64,000 nucleotides of DNA from Methanosarcina sp. 2.H.T.1A.6 (GCF_000979455.1 NZ_JJOY01000033.1:1-64000), one strand, 5' to 3'. Positions 1 through 10,680 are shown, counted from the first letter of the stretch. The notes: generated by a model from the sequence alone, not told the origin. Translations and numbers: made by a program.

Positions 1-179
1 GGTGGGGGACGAGGAGACATAGATGCACTAATATTTAGATTATTATTATAAAAACACATGCGAGAGTGATTCCCTAACGCTTAACCGATGACCAATGGAT
101 TTATATGAGATTTATATGAGAGTAAGGAATGATACCGGAGTAAGGAGTGATAAAATAAGGATGAAAGGAAATTGAATAT

Positions 180-1499
180 TTATTCCAGCATCCATTTCCA
201 TACAGAATTAATGATTATTGTTTTCTTTTCCCCGTCTTCGCCCGGGATCTCAAGGACTCCTTCATCGTCCATGGTAAGAATAAGTCCCTCTTTGAGCCCG
301 TATGCTTCCATTGCTGTCATAAGCCCGAGAACCTCCCTTTCTCTTACTGCCGGGCTTCCGAAGTAGACTGAGACCTGAACCGCAGCCTTAACAGCCTTTG
401 TATCTTTTTCGGTTATAAGGAAATCACATTCTCTCCTGTCACGGAAGTATGAGACTTGTTTTCCCTGCCTAAGCAGCTCAAGAAAAACAAGGTTTTCAAA
501 TCTTAATCCCAGGCTGTCCGGATAATTAGGGTATACCGTCTTGAAGAAACCTGTATCTCCGGCATAAACTTTACATGGGAAATCTTTTTCATTTTCATTT
601 CCGCTTTCTTTTCCGTTTTCAGATGAGTGATTAAACATAGGGGTTCGGTACAGCAAAAAAGCCTCTTCCAGATAGTCAAAGTAGTAGCGGATAATATCCT
701 CACTATCGATACCACTCACTTTTTTCAGGGTTTCGAGTGAGTACTCGGATGCCATGTTCGAGATAAGGAAAACTGCAAGTCTTTTTAGTCCTTCTGCATC
801 CTGAATATTATGCTTTTCAATAACCTCTGCCTGCAGAGTCTCCTCAAAATACTTTCGGGAAAGTGTGGAATTTCCATCTTTTATTACGCCGGGGAAGCCG
901 CCGTTTTCAAAATAATGCAGGAAAAGGCACAGCATTTCATCGCATCTGGAAGGGGTGAGAAAGTTCGGCTTTGGGATCCTGAGGCCTCTCAGAGTAAGGT
1001 ATTCTTTAAAGGAAAAGGGCAAAAGTGTGAGGACTCTTGTCCTGTCTGCAAAGCGTGACGAAACCTCCGGACTCATGATATTTGCGGAAGAAGATGTTAC
1101 AAAGACTCCTGCCCCTTCTTTGTTAAGCCTGTCAACCCAGCTTTCCCAGCCGGGGACATTGTGAACGTCATCAAGGAAATAGTAGATCTGCCCTTCATCA
1201 TTTTCATTCTCTTTTATGTAAACTTCAGCCGCAATTTTTTCAATTTCCTGAAAACTTTCAGGTTCTAATTCTTTAAACCTGCTGTCTTCAAAATTAATAT
1301 AAACTTTCACACCCTGCAGAAGGCTTGCGACCTGCTTCAGAAAAGACGTCTTGCCTACATGGAGTGGACCATAGATCAAATTGATCTCATGTCCATCCAG
1401 GTAGGGGGAAACTGGAATATTGCGCTTGACTATATCAGAGGAGCTTTGGAAAAAGGTTTTATGGTCAAGAACCAGGGGAAGAAGTTCAGGTCTTTGCAT
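180..1499 (-). CDS. AAA-type ATPase with C-terminal DUF4143 domain
   Basis: A 439-aa protein with a P-loop at about residues 44-52 (GPLHVGKTS) and an acidic Walker B-like stretch near residue 107 (YFLDD). The middle carries the TSSSANIMS...RVLTLLPFSFKEYL pattern typical of the archaeal AAA_14/DUF4143 family, and the C-terminus has the restriction-enzyme-like half (FENLVFLELLRQGK, then YFRDRRECDF) seen in DUF4143. These proteins are common orphan ATPases in methanogens; the cellular role is unknown. The ATG at 1499 has no strong ribosome site. The length is normal for the family and no frameshift is visible. It stands alone, with no partner on the same strand within 190 bases. Confidence 0.85.
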   Translation of the reverse strand: MQRPELLPLVLDHKTFFQSSSDIVKRNIPVSPYLDGHEINLIYGPLHVGKTSFLKQVASLLQGVKVYINFEDSRFKELEPESFQEIEKIAAEVYIKENENDEGQIYYFLDDVHNVPGWESWVDRLNKEGAGVFVTSSSANIMSPEVSSRFADRTRVLTLLPFSFKEYLTLRGLRIPKPNFLTPSRCDEMLCLFLHYFENGGFPGVIKDGNSTLSRKYFEETLQAEVIEKHNIQDAEGLKRLAVFLISNMASEYSLETLKKVSGIDSEDIIRYYFDYLEEAFLLYRTPMFNHSSENGKESGNENEKDFPCKVYAGDTGFFKTVYPNYPDSLGLRFENLVFLELLRQGKQVSYFRDRRECDFLITEKDTKAVKAAVQVSVYFGSPAVREREVLGLMTAMEAYGLKEGLILTMDDEGVLEIPGEDGEKKTIIINSVWKWMLE

Positions 1500-1696
1500 A
1501 TGATCAGGATAATTTGTAAGGTAAGACTATATAGTTTTTCTGGCACAGACCTTCTCCCTGAAAAAAATGAATACACACTGATTCTTAAAAAGAAGAAAAT
1601 ACTGTAGTATTTCTAATTGGACGGATGAAATCATGTGATTTTATTGTAAATATGCCAGAAAATGCGTTTTTGGCTTCAAACCGGTTTACTGAACTT

Positions 1697-1885
1697 TCAA
1701 TCCTTTTTAGGTTCATATATCGTTTTCTTTTTCCCACATCTTGTACACACAAAATACTTTTCTTTTACATTTGAAGCATAGATGTTCAAACCTCCACTTC
1801 TTTTCCATTTATGAAACCCTATAAAGCACAAAATACTCCTCTGTAGAGGTTTTCCGGAAACTCTGGATGGAGCCCTGTAAGCCAA
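1697..1885 (-). CDS. Small zinc-ribbon-like protein (DUF1660-like)
   Basis: A 62-aa protein with the pattern C-x3-G-x-H-x-W near residues 20-27 followed by C-x2-C-G near residues 48-52, which resembles the short DUF1660 zinc-binding proteins found in prophages and archaea. The start codon is TTG at 1885, supported by a perfect GGAGGT seven bases upstream. That site is the main reason to accept so short a gene. Metal binding is inferred from cysteine and histidine spacing; the function is unknown. It is a monocistronic unit at the edge of a long gene-poor stretch. Confidence 0.72.
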   Translation of the reverse strand: MAYRAPSRVSGKPLQRSILCFIGFHKWKRSGGLNIYASNVKEKYFVCTRCGKKKTIYEPKKD

Positions 1886-2399
1886 GTAATCAACCTCCTA
1901 TTAATGAATTTTTATTACTTGATACTTCAACCCTCTGTATTTGGAATACGTAGTATTCGAAAGTATTTGGTAGTATTTCAGGCTATCAGACAGCATTTGT
2001 AATGAATACAATATTGATTTAGGCAACTAAATCGAATTATAGAGGGAATTACATTATATTAGAAGGTTTGATGCACATCGAAGCCACATAATATTATTAT
2101 TGAAATGTTAATATTATATTAGGAGAATTGTATTTATAGATATATCAATAATATTATTTAGCTGTTAACTTCTACCTTTCCTCTTTCCTGCCCATTTTTC
2201 AAGCTACTCAAAACTATGAGAACCATGAATGCATTTTGATTTTTAGATCTGTGTCACCCGGAAGAGTCTGTGAAAACAAGAAATATTTACGTAATAATCC
2301 TTTGTTTTTGCTTTAATGTTTTCCTCATATTAAAAATAGTTGAGTTTATATAAATCGATCTGGAAAATTATTTATAACAATAAAAGCCAATCATAATTC

Positions 2400-2704
2400 G
2401 TATTTCTGCGCCGCAGAAATACGTGAAAAGTTCTTCGCTGCCATTACGATCATCACTCCACCCTGGCGTTATATGAGTGAATCGTTTCATAGATGAGCGA
2501 AGGACTGCAAGAAAAAAGGGCAATAGATGATTAGAAAGTGGTAGACTAAGGCTAAAAGCCTTATATTAGATGCGGTGGAAAGGCAAGACCGGTTTGATGA
2601 AGTCGTATCCAGATTGATGCCTCATCATGTATCGTATGATACGCCTCAACATTATGCGATACCCGGATACATACATCTTGACAGCTGTTTTTAGCCTTTC
2701 CACC
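2400..2704. ncRNA. Candidate structured RNA with nested hairpins
   Basis: No reading frame is credible here, but inverted repeats are stacked densely. 2400-2422 is a perfect palindrome with 11-bp arms. 2430-2439 (gttcttcgct) pairs with agcgaaggac around 2494-2503 with one G-U, and encloses cgat/atcg plus tcactc/gagtga arms. 2548-2562 is a small hairpin (aaggct/agcctt). 2574-2584 (ggtggaaaggc) pairs perfectly with 2694-2704. Inside that, gtatcc (2605-2610) pairs with ggatac (2665-2670), enclosing two further hairpins at 2615-2627 and 2629-2642. A TATA-like tttatata near 2345 would place a plus-strand start close to 2375. Transcription and strand are inferred. Confidence 0.5.
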
Positions 2705-2875
2705 ATTTCTACTGAATTCTGGACTGTTTTTCAGCTTAACAAAAAGAGGATATCGCCTTTTTTATTCCATGCATAAGCACTGTATGGATCAATTTCCAAT
2801 ACTTTTCTCTAAAATATAATGCTTCGCTATCTCTGTCACTTGTGCGGACCCATAACACATATTTACACTTTAGAT

Positions 2876-3076
2876 TCAACTTTCAACTTTTATTCGATTA
2901 ACTACATCCACATAAAATTCAGCATATCCACAATCTAAACAAACATGCACTTTAAATTCGCGTATGGGACCGGTAAAATAGCATTCGCTATCAGACTCAT
3001 AACCTATACGTTCTCCAATTATATGGCCTATATCGAGATTTTCGCTCCCGCATTTTGGACATTTTCCCTTTTTCAT
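2876..3076 (-). CDS. Small zinc-ribbon protein
   Basis: A 66-aa protein beginning MKKGKCPKCGSENLD and carrying a second pair, CLDCGYAEFYV, near residues 46-56, so a four-cysteine C-x2-C / C-x2-C zinc ribbon is likely. The second half resembles the C-terminal ribbon of small archaeal nucleic-acid-binding zinc-ribbon proteins. The family name cannot be fixed by eye. Upstream of the ATG lies a G-rich stretch (gtgggg) that could serve as a weak ribosome site. It is isolated, at the start of a 3.5-kb gene-free stretch. Confidence 0.68.
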   Translation of the reverse strand: MKKGKCPKCGSENLDIGHIIGERIGYESDSECYFTGPIREFKVHVCLDCGYAEFYVDVVNRIKVES

Positions 3077-3599
3077 TTTGCATTACCCCACGTCATCAAT
3101 GAGATCTGGTTTTGTAGAAATCCTCAAAAGTACTTTTTTACGAAAAAGTAAAAAATCTGATTGTAAAATTTTCCCTCATTTTTTGCCCCCACAAAAAAGA
3201 ATGAGCATTTCATATTCACATTGAATAATTATATCTGTCACAGAATAATTATATTTGTCTTAAAATAAATATATTCAATTTGTTGAGGTCCCATTCTATT
3301 AGCATCTCCATAAGAGTCTAAAAGCTGAAATGCAGCTTTTCTCAACCCTTTTTGTCATTGTTCATTTCTCAAGTCATCTTCTCGACCCTTGAAGAGCTGT
3401 TCTTTCCTTTAATGGTTCAGATAGGACAATAAAAGGTTCAAATGAATCTGCAGATTAAAAAAAGCAGAAATAAGATATAAATTGGACTTGAAAACCGCTT
3501 TTCAATTCACTCAAAAATACCAACCATGTAAAAGCTCACAATTACCTGCCGTTATATCAAAAAGAAAAAAAGTTTCTGTTCCGGCTTAGTAGAGATAAT
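3077..3599. other. Gene-free AT-rich stretch
   Basis: No open frame with credible composition or ribosome site was found on either strand. The stretch is AT-rich and leads into the repeated units that begin near 3600. No strong hairpin stands out. Confidence 0.5.
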
Positions 3600-3607
3600 C
3601 CTCTACA

Positions 3608-3655
3608 ATGACCATTTAAAATGTAGCCATTACGATCGTTTCAAAACATGGTCAT
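3608..3655. ncRNA. Hairpin of repeat unit 1 (tentative)
   Basis: atgaccat (3608-3615) pairs perfectly with atggtcat (3648-3655). The 3' arm is preceded by tttcaaaac, resembling the tttcaaaaa and cttgaaaag before the equivalent arms at 4581 and 5630. The spacer is 32 nt against 48-49 in the other two, so this is the weakest member of the set. Confidence 0.35.
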
Positions 3656-4522
3656 AATGGCCATTAATGGTTAATTGACATCTCCGGAAGAGATATACTT
3701 CATATGAGATCAATGGTAGACCCCAAATTTAGAAGAAACAAGGACGACAGAATCTAGGCATCCAGAACTTAATTTTTATGATTATAAAGTGGGCAAAAAA
3801 CCAACACATTATAATTCCCCCGTCTTTTAGTTTGTCTTTGTTTATCTTTCCGTTATACATTAGTCATCTGCAGTCAAAGTTATAAACCCCATATTAGCAG
3901 CAAAAACTCCACAGAGACTACATAAAGCTGAAAGTATTCCACACTTCCAAACTGAAAAAACCCTTATCAACCCCCAGATAGGTATTTATACTCACGGCAA
4001 TTATTTTTTTGAAACTATTCTTGATACTGATTTTCATTTGGAGAGGAGTATATTTAATTTTAATTGCCAGTGAATATAAAATAATAATGATAATAATAAG
4101 AATAACAACAACGAATTATATAAAAGTAGTGGAATAAATATTTCTAATCATTTAATAGTCTTCGAAAATCTGGGCAAACATACGGCTGAGACTGAAGGGT
4201 TTTTTCTATTCTTAATTTAGAAAATATAATTCGGCTAAGGAATGATTCAAATATAATATCAAGGGTTTTTGTTGCCAATAATGATTATTTGGGGAAATGG
4301 AACTATAGATCAATTCCCAAACTGAAAATTTGAAGTTATATTTTTATCATTCCTAAACATCAAAACTTCAGCTTTTTTTCTATAAAATCAGAATTTTTTA
4401 GAAAAGACAAAACACGGAAAATACGTAAATAAGGGTTCAAATCGCAGTAACTACTCAGATAATCACACTGGAAGCCCCGAAAAGGAACATGTAACTGCCA
4501 ACTCACAAAAAAGTAAGAACCA

Positions 4523-4589
4523 ATAGCCATCAATTCAAGATAAAATGAATCTAGAGAATTTATCCATTATATTTCAAAAAGATGGCTAT
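4523..4589. ncRNA. Covarying hairpin RNA, repeat unit 2
   Basis: atagccatc (4523-4531) pairs perfectly with gatggctat (4581-4589) across a 49-nt interior. The interior aligns with that of the element at 5575-5636 (both contain aaaatgaatc and then gaatt), while the stem bases differ and still pair. That pattern suggests selection on RNA structure. Strand is not determined. Confidence 0.5.
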
Positions 4590-5574
4590 CGAGGTTAGTT
4601 CTTCTCAAGCTATTTAGGCTAAGAAGAAGAAGAACTGGCTGAAGTTGGAACTAAATAAATTCATTATTATATATATATTGATTACTGGCATTATATTTCC
4701 CCCTCATTAATAGTGTATTTTTGTTCATCTTTACTATTCTTTAAAATGGATATCTGTACAACATCACTTAAAGGCCCTCTATCAACCCTCCAATTTATTT
4801 GACACTCACGGCAACCAGTTTACAAAATTAATTCAGTTAATGGATATTATATAATATAGATATATCCAAGTTTCAGTTGCGATGAGTATTATAAGATATA
4901 TCTTTAATTTATATAAATCAAGTAGAATAAATTTTACTTACTTCTTAGTCAAAGACGCAATATTTGCAAGTAATCCTTTGAAGATATTTAAGGAAAGGGA
5001 ATGTTTTGGTTTGGAGATAGTCAAGATAGTTCGGTTCATTAGTAAATGGGGAAGAGTTTTTTTAAGTGGAACTCATTCGAGCCATTCCACGGATCAGGAT
5101 TTGGAGATTTATCAATGTCTGTAACCCCCCATTTTTTAATTATGTTTACACTTTAACCTCTAATTATAGTCAAGGACCAAAATACCTTTACCAATCTCAA
5201 GTGAAAGATTAACGAAAAACACGGAAAGAAGGAAATTGGAGCACAATCATTCCGTGCTTTCCGGGTCTTCTGTGGACATAAAGTAAATGTAATTATTTAC
5301 GTTTGGGACATAAATACAGTAATTTTAAGAAGTAAATAATTTCATTGTCTCTTTATTGATTGTCAAAACAATTAGCACGACACCTTAGGATTTTCTTTAG
5401 TAAAACTACTAAATAGACTCTCCCAGGACCTACCAGAACAGAAAAGCTTCAAAAGAACGGGACTTAATGATTCAAGTCAGCCTTACAGGAATCTATTGAA
5501 TCTGTTATTTCTTAACTTTTGTAGATGCAGCTATTACTTAATAGAAAAATTACTTAATAGAAAATAAAGATAAC

Positions 5575-5636
5575 AGTCACCAGTTCAAAACAAAATGAAT
5601 CCGCGGAATTATTCATCATATCTTGAAAAGGTGACT
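5575..5636. ncRNA. Covarying hairpin RNA, repeat unit 3
   Basis: agtcacc (5575-5581) pairs with ggtgact (5630-5636) across 48 nt. Compared with 4523-4589, arm positions change on both sides so that pairing is kept. The interior also holds a small palindrome, tccgcgga, where the other copy has tctagaga; its outer three pairs also stay complementary. Confidence 0.5.
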
Positions 5637-5689
5637 ATTATTTCTCGCTACAATTCAAGTTACAAAACCTTCTTAATAAGTTGTCCTTT

Positions 5690-5937
5690 AGAAGTTGAAG
5701 TACTGATTGAAGTACTGGCAAAGGAAGTTTATGAAGAACTGATCGAACATATTGTTTCCTCCATTTGTTAGTATCTTTGTTATTCGTTTAGTTGTTTGAT
5801 TATCGTCTTTACCAGAAGTTGAAGTACTGATCGAAGTACTGGCAAAGGAAGTTTATGAAAAATTGATCGAACATATTGTTTCCTCCGTTTGTTAGTATCT
5901 TTGTTGTTCGTTTAGTTGTTTGGTTATCGTCTTTACC
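5690..5937. repeat. 124-bp tandem duplication
   Basis: Two adjacent 124-bp copies, 5690-5813 and 5814-5937, differ at six positions, and all six differences are transitions. In one plus-strand frame each copy reads EVEVLIEVLAKEVYE... to a stop, which could be the fossil C-terminus of a gene, but no start or upstream frame supports it. Confidence 0.85.
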
Positions 5938-6554
5938 TATTCTCCAGAGAATAAAATTTTTAACATTGTATGTACACAATCTCTTTACATTCTCTTCCAA
6001 GAGCCAATGTGTACCCATTGTTTGATGCTCACTAGCAATTGCTTTTCTAAGTTATTTTAGGAGTAAATCTTAATCTAAAGATTAACATGTCTAAATTTTA
6101 ATTGTTAGTGAGCATATAAGAATAGACCACGAATTATATAAAAAGGGGGGAATAATTCTTCCTTATCATTAAATAGTTCTCGAAAATCTGGAGAAACCCC
6201 TCTGGGACTAAATGGATCGACTTTTTTATTCAATTTATAATTTAATAGTCTCTTAATCTGATCGTAAAAGAAGGTTTTATTATCCTTTTTTCACTAACCA
6301 GATGGAAAAAAAGTTATTAAAAAAAAAGTAGGCTCTATTTTCAAAATAAATCCAATTTCAATCCTTAAAAACCCTTAATTTGTTGAAAAAAAACACTATT
6401 CCAGTCTAAACAAAAACTGTAAAACTGTCTTATTTTTATTCAAATTAACAGAATCTTTTCTAAAAGGAGAGGGTTTGATTCATTACAAGGATTAGTTTTT
6501 GGGTATTTCCTGATCTTATGCACCCCAATCATCCTGAAGAAGAGCCTTCCATAT

Positions 6555-7196
6555 TCAAATCCCTAACATTTCAATTAATTCTTTCGCCCAATTCAGCTTC
6601 TTTTTCTTTATCGGATTCACTAAGGGATCTTCAAAATCAAATCCAGCCAGCCTGATGCTTTTAGCCCCGAACTCCCTGGCTACAAAAACGCAGCGGTCCC
6701 CATCACTGAACCCACCAAAGCTGTAAACGTTATCCAAAGGCCGGGCCTGGGTAGTTGCAATAAAGCGCCTGAACCGCGGAACGTATTTTTCCAGCTTATC
6801 CATGTTATCCCCATGGGCATGGATAAGGACTATTGAGCCCCGTGTGCAGGCGAGAATCTCTTTTTCAATGTCAGCTTCGGAATTACCGTCAAGGTCGGTA
6901 CAGATGACTTCAGGCACGCGGCCCATATCCATAAGGACAGCGGCGGCTCCGTCGGCTGCAATTATCACAAAAGCAGAAAGGTCGATTTTCGAAAGCTCGT
7001 TTCTGAGTCCTGGAGCATTTCCGCAGACCAGGACAGGCTTTCCTGAAACCGTGTCTTTGAGTTCGAAAAGGCTGGCAGTGTTTTTCTCAGTCAGCTTTTG
7101 GGAAAGGAATCGGGCTGCCTCTTCATCACCTTTGCGGTCGAACCCGAAGTCTTCAAGAATTCGTTCGTAGATAGGCTCCCAGGCAGCAAAATCCAT
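6555..7196 (-). CDS. mptE: 6-hydroxymethyl-7,8-dihydropterin pyrophosphokinase, archaeal type (MptE)
   Basis: The archaeal DUF115-type enzyme that makes 6-hydroxymethyldihydropterin diphosphate for tetrahydromethanopterin, the C1 carrier of methanogenesis. It shows the family signature in order: CGNAPGL, ADGAAAVL, CTDLDGN, HAHGDN and GFSDGDRC, covering roughly residues 55-175. The aspartates of TDLDG and the HxHGDN loop are the expected diphosphate/metal site. The ATG at 7196 is chosen because GGAG lies eight bases upstream; a GTG three codons earlier would sit directly on that site. Length, about 213 aa, is normal. It lies just downstream of ileS on the same strand (about 80 bases), so co-transcription is possible. 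Confidence 0.9.
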   Translation of the reverse strand: MDFAAWEPIYERILEDFGFDRKGDEEAARFLSQKLTEKNTASLFELKDTVSGKPVLVCGNAPGLRNELSKIDLSAFVIIAADGAAAVLMDMGRVPEVICTDLDGNSEADIEKEILACTRGSIVLIHAHGDNMDKLEKYVPRFRRFIATTQARPLDNVYSFGGFSDGDRCVFVAREFGAKSIRLAGFDFEDPLVNPIKKKKLNWAKELIEMLGI

Positions 7197-7275
7197 CTTA
7201 ATCACTCCTTTCCTGTTTTTCGTTTCTGAACTTAGATTTTTTTATAGAGTTTTGTTCTTAAACTTAATTGCAGAG

Positions 7276-10200
7276 TTATTTCTTTGCAATTTCCATCTTC
7301 ATGGCAATGCCTTCGACATCCCAGTCCTTTACAAGGGCTCCGGAAACCTCAATACCGCTGCCTATGTCAAAGAAATCGGCTCTAACCTCTTCTGCAATCA
7401 GATCCTTCAGGGTTTCAACAAGCGTTAAGACCCTTTCGTCTTCGATCCGGACAGAGACACGGATGTTTTCGTCTACAACAAGATCGAGTTCCTTCCGCAT
7501 GTCCTGCAGCCTGCGGATGACTTCCCTTGAGTATCCTTCAGCTTCGAGTTCAGGAGTAAGGTTTGCATCCACATAAACAAGGCCTGCATCAGATTCAGCA
7601 CTGGCTGTACCTTCGGGCAGGGTTTCTTTGAAGTTTGCCATACCCGGGGTAACTGTTACAGTGGTCCCGTCGGCCAATGGGAGCTCGAATTCCCCGGTTT
7701 CGGCAAAGGCTTTCTTTAAAGCAACACCGTCGACTTTTTGCAGGGCAGGAATAACTTTTCCGGCATCTTTCTTGAAGACAGGCCCGATCTTACCCGGGTC
7801 AGGGATAACCTCAAGCCCGAGTTCGTCCCAGCTCTTGCCTACACCGGTAAGCACAATGGCTTTGGAATTGGTCTGGTCCATAAGGACTGAACGCAGCCTG
7901 TCAACTGCCTTTGCTGCATCCTCGCTTTCAGGGGAGACAACAATTCTGGAGATGGGCCACCTGAGTTTTCTTCCTGCCTTCTGGCGGGCGTTTGAGGCAG
8001 CCTCCACAATGGAGCGGGCAGTGCTCATGGCTGCTTCAAGCTCGGGGTCAAGATAGGCTTCGTTAACCTTCGGCCAGTCGCACATGTGCACGGATTCGTG
8101 AGCTTTCGGATCCACATTCCGGATCAGGTTCTGGTACATCTCCTCAGCCAGGTAGGGCATGAAGGGGGAGATCAGTTTTGTGATGGTTACATAGACTTCG
8201 TAAAGCACACAATAAGCTGCAAGCTTGTCCGGGTCGTCAGCTTCGGTCCAGGTCCTCGGGCGGATAAGCTGGATATACCAGCGCGAGAGGTCTTCCAGAG
8301 CAAACTCCAGAATCTCACGAACTGCTTTATGCAGCAGGTACCCGCTCATGGCTTCATCTACAGCTTTTACCACGGACTGGGCTCTTGAGAGAATCCACCT
8401 GTCTTCTTCCCGCAGGGCATCTTTTACAGAGTCCAGGCTGACCTGCATCGGGTCAAAGTTGTCAAGCGCCATATACGGAAGCGGGAACCTGAAAACGTTC
8501 CAGAGGATGTTAATTGAGCGGTGGACAGTTTCTATCTCCTCCAGGTTGAACTTCAGGTCATCCCAGGGTGCGCTTGAGGAAAGCACGTAGGCACGCAGGG
8601 TATCTGCCCCGAACCTGTCGATGATGTCCAGTGGGGAAATTACATTTCCAAGGCTCTTTGACATCTTCTTTCCGCCGGCATCAAGAGTAAAGCCGTGCAT
8701 GAGCACACTCTTATAAGGCGCCCGTCCAAAGCCGACCATGCTTGCTCCAAGCTGGGAATAGAACCAGCCTCGGGTCTGGTCATGCCCTTCGGTAATAAAG
8801 TCAGCAGGCCACCATTCATCAAACTGATCCTGCGTCTGCGGGAACTTCAGGGTTGCCCACGAAGCAACAGCCGAGTCGAACCAGACATCAAAAACGTCTT
8901 CAACACGCTTTTTGTCCCCACCGCACTCACAGGGAATGAGCACTTCATCCACGTAGGGGCGGTGCAGTTCGATTTCCCCTCCAGCGTTGCTGGACTTTTC
9001 AATGAGTTCTGCCTTTGTCCCTATGACTTCAAGCTTGCCGCATTGCCGGCATTTCCAGACCGGGATCGGAATTCCCCAGTAGCGCTGCCTGGAGACGCAC
9101 CAGTCCCTTGCGCCTTCCACCCAGGTCCTGAAGCGGGCCGAGCCTGCCCAGTCGGGGTACCAGTCGACTGCATCGATTTCCTCGAGCATTTTTTCCTTTA
9201 GATCGGTAATTTTGAGGAACCACTGTTCGGTCGCCAGGTAGATGATCGGGGTCTTGCAGCGCCAGCAGTGCCCGTAACGGTGGGTCACGGTCCCCTCTGC
9301 AAGGAGCCTGTCACGCTCCAGGAGGTCCTCGATGATAACAGCGTTTGCTTCCCTTATGTTCATGCCTGCATACTTGCCGGCTTCCCCGGTGTAGGAACCG
9401 TTCGGGCCTACGGGACAGAAAATCGGCAGGCCGTTTTTGACTCCGACGTTAAAGTCGTCCATCCCGTGCCCCGGGGCAATGTGCACACAGCCTGTGTTTT
9501 CTGCGGTTACGTATTCGGCCTCGTAGACATTGTGCTTGAATTCAGCCTGGCGCGGGATCAGGTCTGCAAGGGGGCTCTCGTATTCCAGGCCTGCAACGTC
9601 TTCCCCGAGCATGGTTTCAAGAATTTCGTAGTCCGTGTACCTGCCCTTCCGGAGCACGTTCTCAATAAGGGTTGTGGCTGCGATCAGGATTTCTTCCTTT
9701 CCGTCCTGGCGGACTGCCCTGAACTTCGCGTATTCGAAGGACGGATGGACTGCAACGGCGATGTTTGAGGGGATGGTCCAGGGGGTTGTGGTCCAGATTA
9801 CTATGAAGGTGTTTTCCTCTCCCCTTACCTTGAACTTGACATAGATGGACGGATCGGTCCGGTCCGCATATTCGACTTCGGAGTCGGCAATGGCGGTTTC
9901 GCAACGGGGACACCAGTTGACCACACGCTTGCCCACATCAAGCAGGTTCTTTTCCTCGGCCTGTTTGAGGGTCCACCAGGCTGCTTCGATGTACTCATCT
10001 TTCAGGGTCATGTAGGGGTCTTCCCACTGCAGCCAGACCCCGAGCTTCTCAAACTGCTCGGTCATTGCCTGCTTCTGGTTTATGGCAAACTCCTTACATT
10101 TCTCAATGAAATTCCCTACCCCGAAACTCTCAATGTCCTTCTTGGACTTGAAACCGAGTAAACCTTCGACCTTAACCTCAATAGGCAGACCGTGCATATC

Positions 10201-10455
10201 CCAGCCGGGGCGCTCCATGATATTGCGGTTGTTCATGGAATAATAGCGGAGAATAGAATCTTTAATGATCTTATTCCAGGCAGTCCCCAGGTGGATATGT
10301 CCTGTAGTGTACGGGGGGCCGTCAACAAAAAAAAGCCTTTTTCCGGTTTTACGGTGCTCCCGGGTTTTCCGGTAGGCATCGCTGTCTTCCCAGAACTGCG
10401 TTACTTTATTTTCAATTTGTTCTGCATTGTATTTGGCAGTGATTTCTTTTATCAT
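7276..10455 (-). CDS. ileS: Isoleucine--tRNA ligase
   Basis: Charges tRNA-Ile with isoleucine. The class I signatures are HIHLG near residue 55 in [11 protein letters not shown] and KMSKS in [11 protein letters not shown]. Between them is the editing domain, with [10 protein letters not shown] and the conserved [12 protein letters not shown]-like stretch written here as [15 protein letters not shown]. Cysteine pairs (CPRC, CWRC, CRQC, CEC) suggest zinc knuckles. Length, 1059 aa, is normal for the archaeal enzyme. The start is ATG at 10455, with GGGAG about ten bases upstream; an open frame continues 17 codons further but lacks a ribosome site. A leader of about 230 nt separates it from a palindromic promoter at 10681-10725. 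Confidence 0.96.
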   Translation of the reverse strand: MIKEITAKYNAEQIENKVTQFWEDSDAYRKTREHRKTGKRLFFVDGPPYTTGHIHLGTAWNKIIKDSILRYYSMNNRNIMERPGWDMHGLPIEVKVEGLLGFKSKKDIESFGVGNFIEKCKEFAINQKQAMTEQFEKLGVWLQWEDPYMTLKDEYIEAAWWTLKQAEEKNLLDVGKRVVNWCPRCETAIADSEVEYADRTDPSIYVKFKVRGEENTFIVIWTTTPWTIPSNIAVAVHPSFEYAKFRAVRQDGKEEILIAATTLIENVLRKGRYTDYEILETMLGEDVAGLEYESPLADLIPRQAEFKHNVYEAEYVTAENTGCVHIAPGHGMDDFNVGVKNGLPIFCPVGPNGSYTGEAGKYAGMNIREANAVIIEDLLERDRLLAEGTVTHRYGHCWRCKTPIIYLATEQWFLKITDLKEKMLEEIDAVDWYPDWAGSARFRTWVEGARDWCVSRQRYWGIPIPVWKCRQCGKLEVIGTKAELIEKSSNAGGEIELHRPYVDEVLIPCECGGDKKRVEDVFDVWFDSAVASWATLKFPQTQDQFDEWWPADFITEGHDQTRGWFYSQLGASMVGFGRAPYKSVLMHGFTLDAGGKKMSKSLGNVISPLDIIDRFGADTLRAYVLSSSAPWDDLKFNLEEIETVHRSINILWNVFRFPLPYMALDNFDPMQVSLDSVKDALREEDRWILSRAQSVVKAVDEAMSGYLLHKAVREILEFALEDLSRWYIQLIRPRTWTEADDPDKLAAYCVLYEVYVTITKLISPFMPYLAEEMYQNLIRNVDPKAHESVHMCDWPKVNEAYLDPELEAAMSTARSIVEAASNARQKAGRKLRWPISRIVVSPESEDAAKAVDRLRSVLMDQTNSKAIVLTGVGKSWDELGLEVIPDPGKIGPVFKKDAGKVIPALQKVDGVALKKAFAETGEFELPLADGTTVTVTPGMANFKETLPEGTASAESDAGLVYVDANLTPELEAEGYSREVIRRLQDMRKELDLVVDENIRVSVRIEDERVLTLVETLKDLIAEEVRADFFDIGSGIEVSGALVKDWDVEGIAMKMEIAKK

Positions 10456-10600
10456 ATGGGAGTCTCCCTGATGAAAAATAAACTGAAGTAAAAGTCGTCG
10501 ATTCAAGCCCTATCCTGCGGCTGACTGACAACTCTTGATAAATTGCTAATCAGTAAGTGGTGACAATACTAATACTGACAAACCGCTGCTGGCACTGATA

Positions 10601-10635
10601 ACCAGTAAGCGCTGATTTCAGGGTAAATTACTGGT
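10601..10635 (-). promoter_or_regulatory. Leader hairpin upstream of ileS
   Basis: accagtaa (10601-10608) pairs perfectly with ttactggt (10628-10635), enclosing a smaller ctga/tcag stem. It lies in the inferred 5' leader of the ileS transcript, about 150 nt before the start. Further copies of cagtaag and ctgac-type motifs surround it. Whether it controls ileS is inference. Confidence 0.45.
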
Positions 10636-10680
10636 CAGCATACTATAACAAACCTCTGACCGGTAAGGTACCGAATCTAC

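Larger units (their letters stand above)
3600..6480. repeat. Three diverged tandem units of about 1 kb, non-coding
   Basis: Landmarks recur in the same order. A hairpin sits at 3608, 4523 and 5575. A motif like cattatatttcccc lies at about 3808, 4690 and 5746. The motif tatcaaccc followed by ctcacggcaa lies at about 3966-4000 and 4779-4813. A promoter-like gaattatataaaa with (g)gaataa lies at about 4120 and 6130, with a weaker match near 4900. A motif tcgaaaatctgg lies at about 4163 and 6181. Spacing between equivalent points is roughly 0.9-1.05 kb. Unit sequence has drifted far, yet motifs and order remain. No open frame is preserved between units, so coding is unlikely. Confidence 0.55.

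Noticed and set aside
4882-5124. 80-aa plus-strand frame in the gene desert
   Set aside because: It lies in the diverged repeat unit, has no ribosome site, and equivalent positions of the other units are not open.
10456-10680. T-box riboswitch before ileS
   Set aside because: T-boxes are known from bacteria, and the conserved antiterminator bulge sequence is not visible.
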